Source: Rivibacter subsaxonicus (lineage in GTDB: Bacteria; Pseudomonadota; Gammaproteobacteria; Burkholderiales; Burkholderiaceae_C). Taken from it: DNA of 64,000 bases. Positions within the stretch are counted from its first letter, which is position 1, and the number at the start of each line of letters is the position of its first letter. The notes under the pieces were generated by a model that worked only from the letters and a program-made list of their open reading frames with translations, had not been told where the DNA came from and searched no databases. Shown here piece by piece: positions 62,742-64,000 of this stretch. The translations under genes were made by a program, and so were the position numbers. The stretch lies in NCBI RefSeq assembly GCF_004217215.1, contig NZ_SHKP01000004.1, positions 652,829 to 716,828 of the forward strand. The letters are read 5' to 3'.

Positions 62742-64000
62742 ATGAACACCGTGCGTCACAAGAATCCGGCGACCTTCCGCCGCACCGCCGCAGCCGGCGC
62801 GGTCGCCGTGCTGGCCGCCAGCCTGGGGCTGCCCGCGCTTGCGCAGGACTCCCAGCAGCAGCTCGAACGCGTGGAGATCACCGGGTCGAGCATCAAGCGC
62901 ATCGAAGGCGAGACCGCGCTGCCGGTGACCGTCATCGGCCGCGACCTGATCGACAAGGCCGGCGTGACGACCGCCGCCGAGCTGCTGACCAAGGTCAGCG
63001 CCAGCGCCGCCAACCTCACCGACGGCGCCAGCTTCAGCGACATTTCGGGCCAGCGCGGCTTCAACGGCGCCAACCTGCGCGGCATCGGCGTCTCGAGCAC
63101 GCTGGTGCTGCTCAACGGTCGCCGTGTCGCCAACTTCGCTTCACCCGGCGGCGCCAGCGGCGTCGACCTGAACTCGATCCCGGCCGCCGCGATCCAGCGC
63201 GTCGAAGTGCTGCGTGACGGCGCCTCGGCCATCTACGGCACCGACGCCATCGGCGGCGTCATCAACTTCATCACGCGGCAGGACTACCAGGGCGTCGACC
63301 TCTACGCCTACTACGGCGACACCCAGCACGGCGGTGCCGACAAGACCATCGTCACGGCATCGGGCGGCGTCGGCGACATCAACAAGGATGGCTACAACCT
63401 GTTCGCGGTGCTCGAGGCCTCGCGCACCGGTGCGCTGCGTTCCTCGCAGCGCGACTGGATCGGCTCGGTGTATCAGCCCGACATCAACCTCGATGTCGGC
63501 AGCTCGAACACCTTCCCGGCGAACGTTCGCAGGGTTAGGGTCAACGCGGACGGCAGCACAACCGCCACCGGCGGCCGCTTCAACCCGAGCGCGCCGGGCT
63601 GCAACCCGCCGGCCAACATCTACGAGCCGGGCAGCTTCGTCGGCCCCAACGCCTGCCTGTTCGACTACATGCAGGACACCGAGATCTTCCCGAAGCAGGA
63701 GAAGCTCTCGCTGCTCAGCCGTGGCGAGTTCAAGCTGGGCGACGACCACACGCTGTTCGGCGAGGTGCTGCTGAGCAGCACCGAGTCGACCTACCGCATC
63801 AGCGCGCTGACGATCACCAACCTCGACTACCCGGCGACCGGCCAGCACTATCCGACCGGCGTGATCCCGGGCTACACCGGCGCGCTGCGCGTGGGCATGC
63901 GCCTGAGCGAGGCGGGTGGCCGAACCAACGAGGTCGACGCGCGCACCGGCCGCTTCGTCGTCGGCGCCAAGGGCACGCTGGCCGACTGGGACTACAACAC
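62742..64000 (+). CDS. TonB-dependent outer-membrane receptor, N-terminal part, cut by window end
   Basis: About 419 codons are visible from the ATG at 62742. A signal peptide (AAAGAVAVLAASLGLPALA-QD) is followed by a TonB-box-like VEITGSSIKR and the plug domain, with LRGIGVSSTLVLLNGRRV, NSIPAAAIQRVEVLRDGASAIYGTDAIGGVINFITR near residues 100-185. Barrel strands follow, with an extracellular loop containing two Cys. This is the large TonB-receptor group that imports polymers, peptides or sugars. Being divergent from cyanophycinase, it may take up cyanophycin fragments. The C-terminal barrel is outside the window. Confidence 0.93.
   Translation, partial: MNTVRHKNPATFRRTAAAGAVAVLAASLGLPALAQDSQQQLERVEITGSSIKRIEGETALPVTVIGRDLIDKAGVTTAAELLTKVSASAANLTDGASFSDISGQRGFNGANLRGIGVSSTLVLLNGRRVANFASPGGASGVDLNSIPAAAIQRVEVLRDGASAIYGTDAIGGVINFITRQDYQGVDLYAYYGDTQHGGADKTIVTASGGVGDINKDGYNLFAVLEASRTGALRSSQRDWIGSVYQPDINLDVGSSNTFPANVRRVRVNADGSTTATGGRFNPSAPGCNPPANIYEPGSFVGPNACLFDYMQDTEIFPKQEKLSLLSRGEFKLGDDHTLFGEVLLSSTESTYRISALTITNLDYPATGQHYPTGVIPGYTGALRVGMRLSEAGGRTNEVDARTGRFVVGAKGTLADWDYN

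Overview
The window is about 70% GC by eye and densely coding. Gene content is typical of a heterotrophic betaproteobacterium: an FNR/HemN anaerobic set, a c-type cytochrome set, gluQ, orn, rsgA, kdp, and a P. aeruginosa-style aot/ArgR locus. Codon use and the families present suggest Burkholderiales, possibly the Rubrivivax/Ideonella/Leptothrix group. This placement is an inference, since no rRNA gene is present. I saw no tRNA, rRNA or CRISPR array.

Layout. 1-3970: partial acyltransferase, glutathione-linked ChaC and GloA, and a thioesterase divergent from a MarR-MFS pair across a clear palindromic operator. 3980-8861: GDT1-type cation transporter, DsbA-like protein, a large DsbD/ScsB thiol reductant conduit, a secreted redoxin and a Tat-type hypothetical. 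8989-17347: a low-oxygen/stress island (HtrA-like protease, two DksA-like proteins, DUF2892, universal stress protein, HemN, FNR, beta-CASP nuclease, DUF4010 protein) with several FNR-box-like sites. 17371-20459: MBL hydrolase divergent from a di-haem and a tri-haem cytochrome c. 20460-29908: DEAD-box helicase with a structured leader, rsgA, phhB, a low-GC hypothetical, M48 peptidase, orn, DUF1097, acyltransferase, CSD-DUF1294, gluQ. 29922-36927: S9A peptidase, then LysR divergent from a pirin/flavodoxin/FMN-reductase operon, then DUF599.

37039-46132: a potassium operon (34-aa ORF)-kdpF-A-B-C-corA-kdpD-kdpE, with corA embedded. 46222-53391: GNAT, VIT-like membrane protein, a lower-GC patch with a SulP transporter and an IS21 istB remnant, then ppk2, a small conserved-looking hypothetical and a second SulP transporter with an apparent CTG start.

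53493-64000 is the most interesting part. It is an arginine-polymer scavenging locus on the minus strand: a Tat-exported cyanophycinase, then aotJ-aotQ-aotM-aotO(cphZ)-aotP-argR-aruF-aruG, divergent from a TonB-dependent receptor that runs off the window end. The inferred route is extracellular cyanophycin to beta-Asp-Arg dipeptides, ABC import, cytoplasmic dipeptide hydrolysis by AotO/CphZ, then arginine catabolism through arginine succinyltransferase. The intergenic region between cyanophycinase and the TonB receptor carries two tandem motifs resembling the Pseudomonas ArgR site, pointing in opposite directions.
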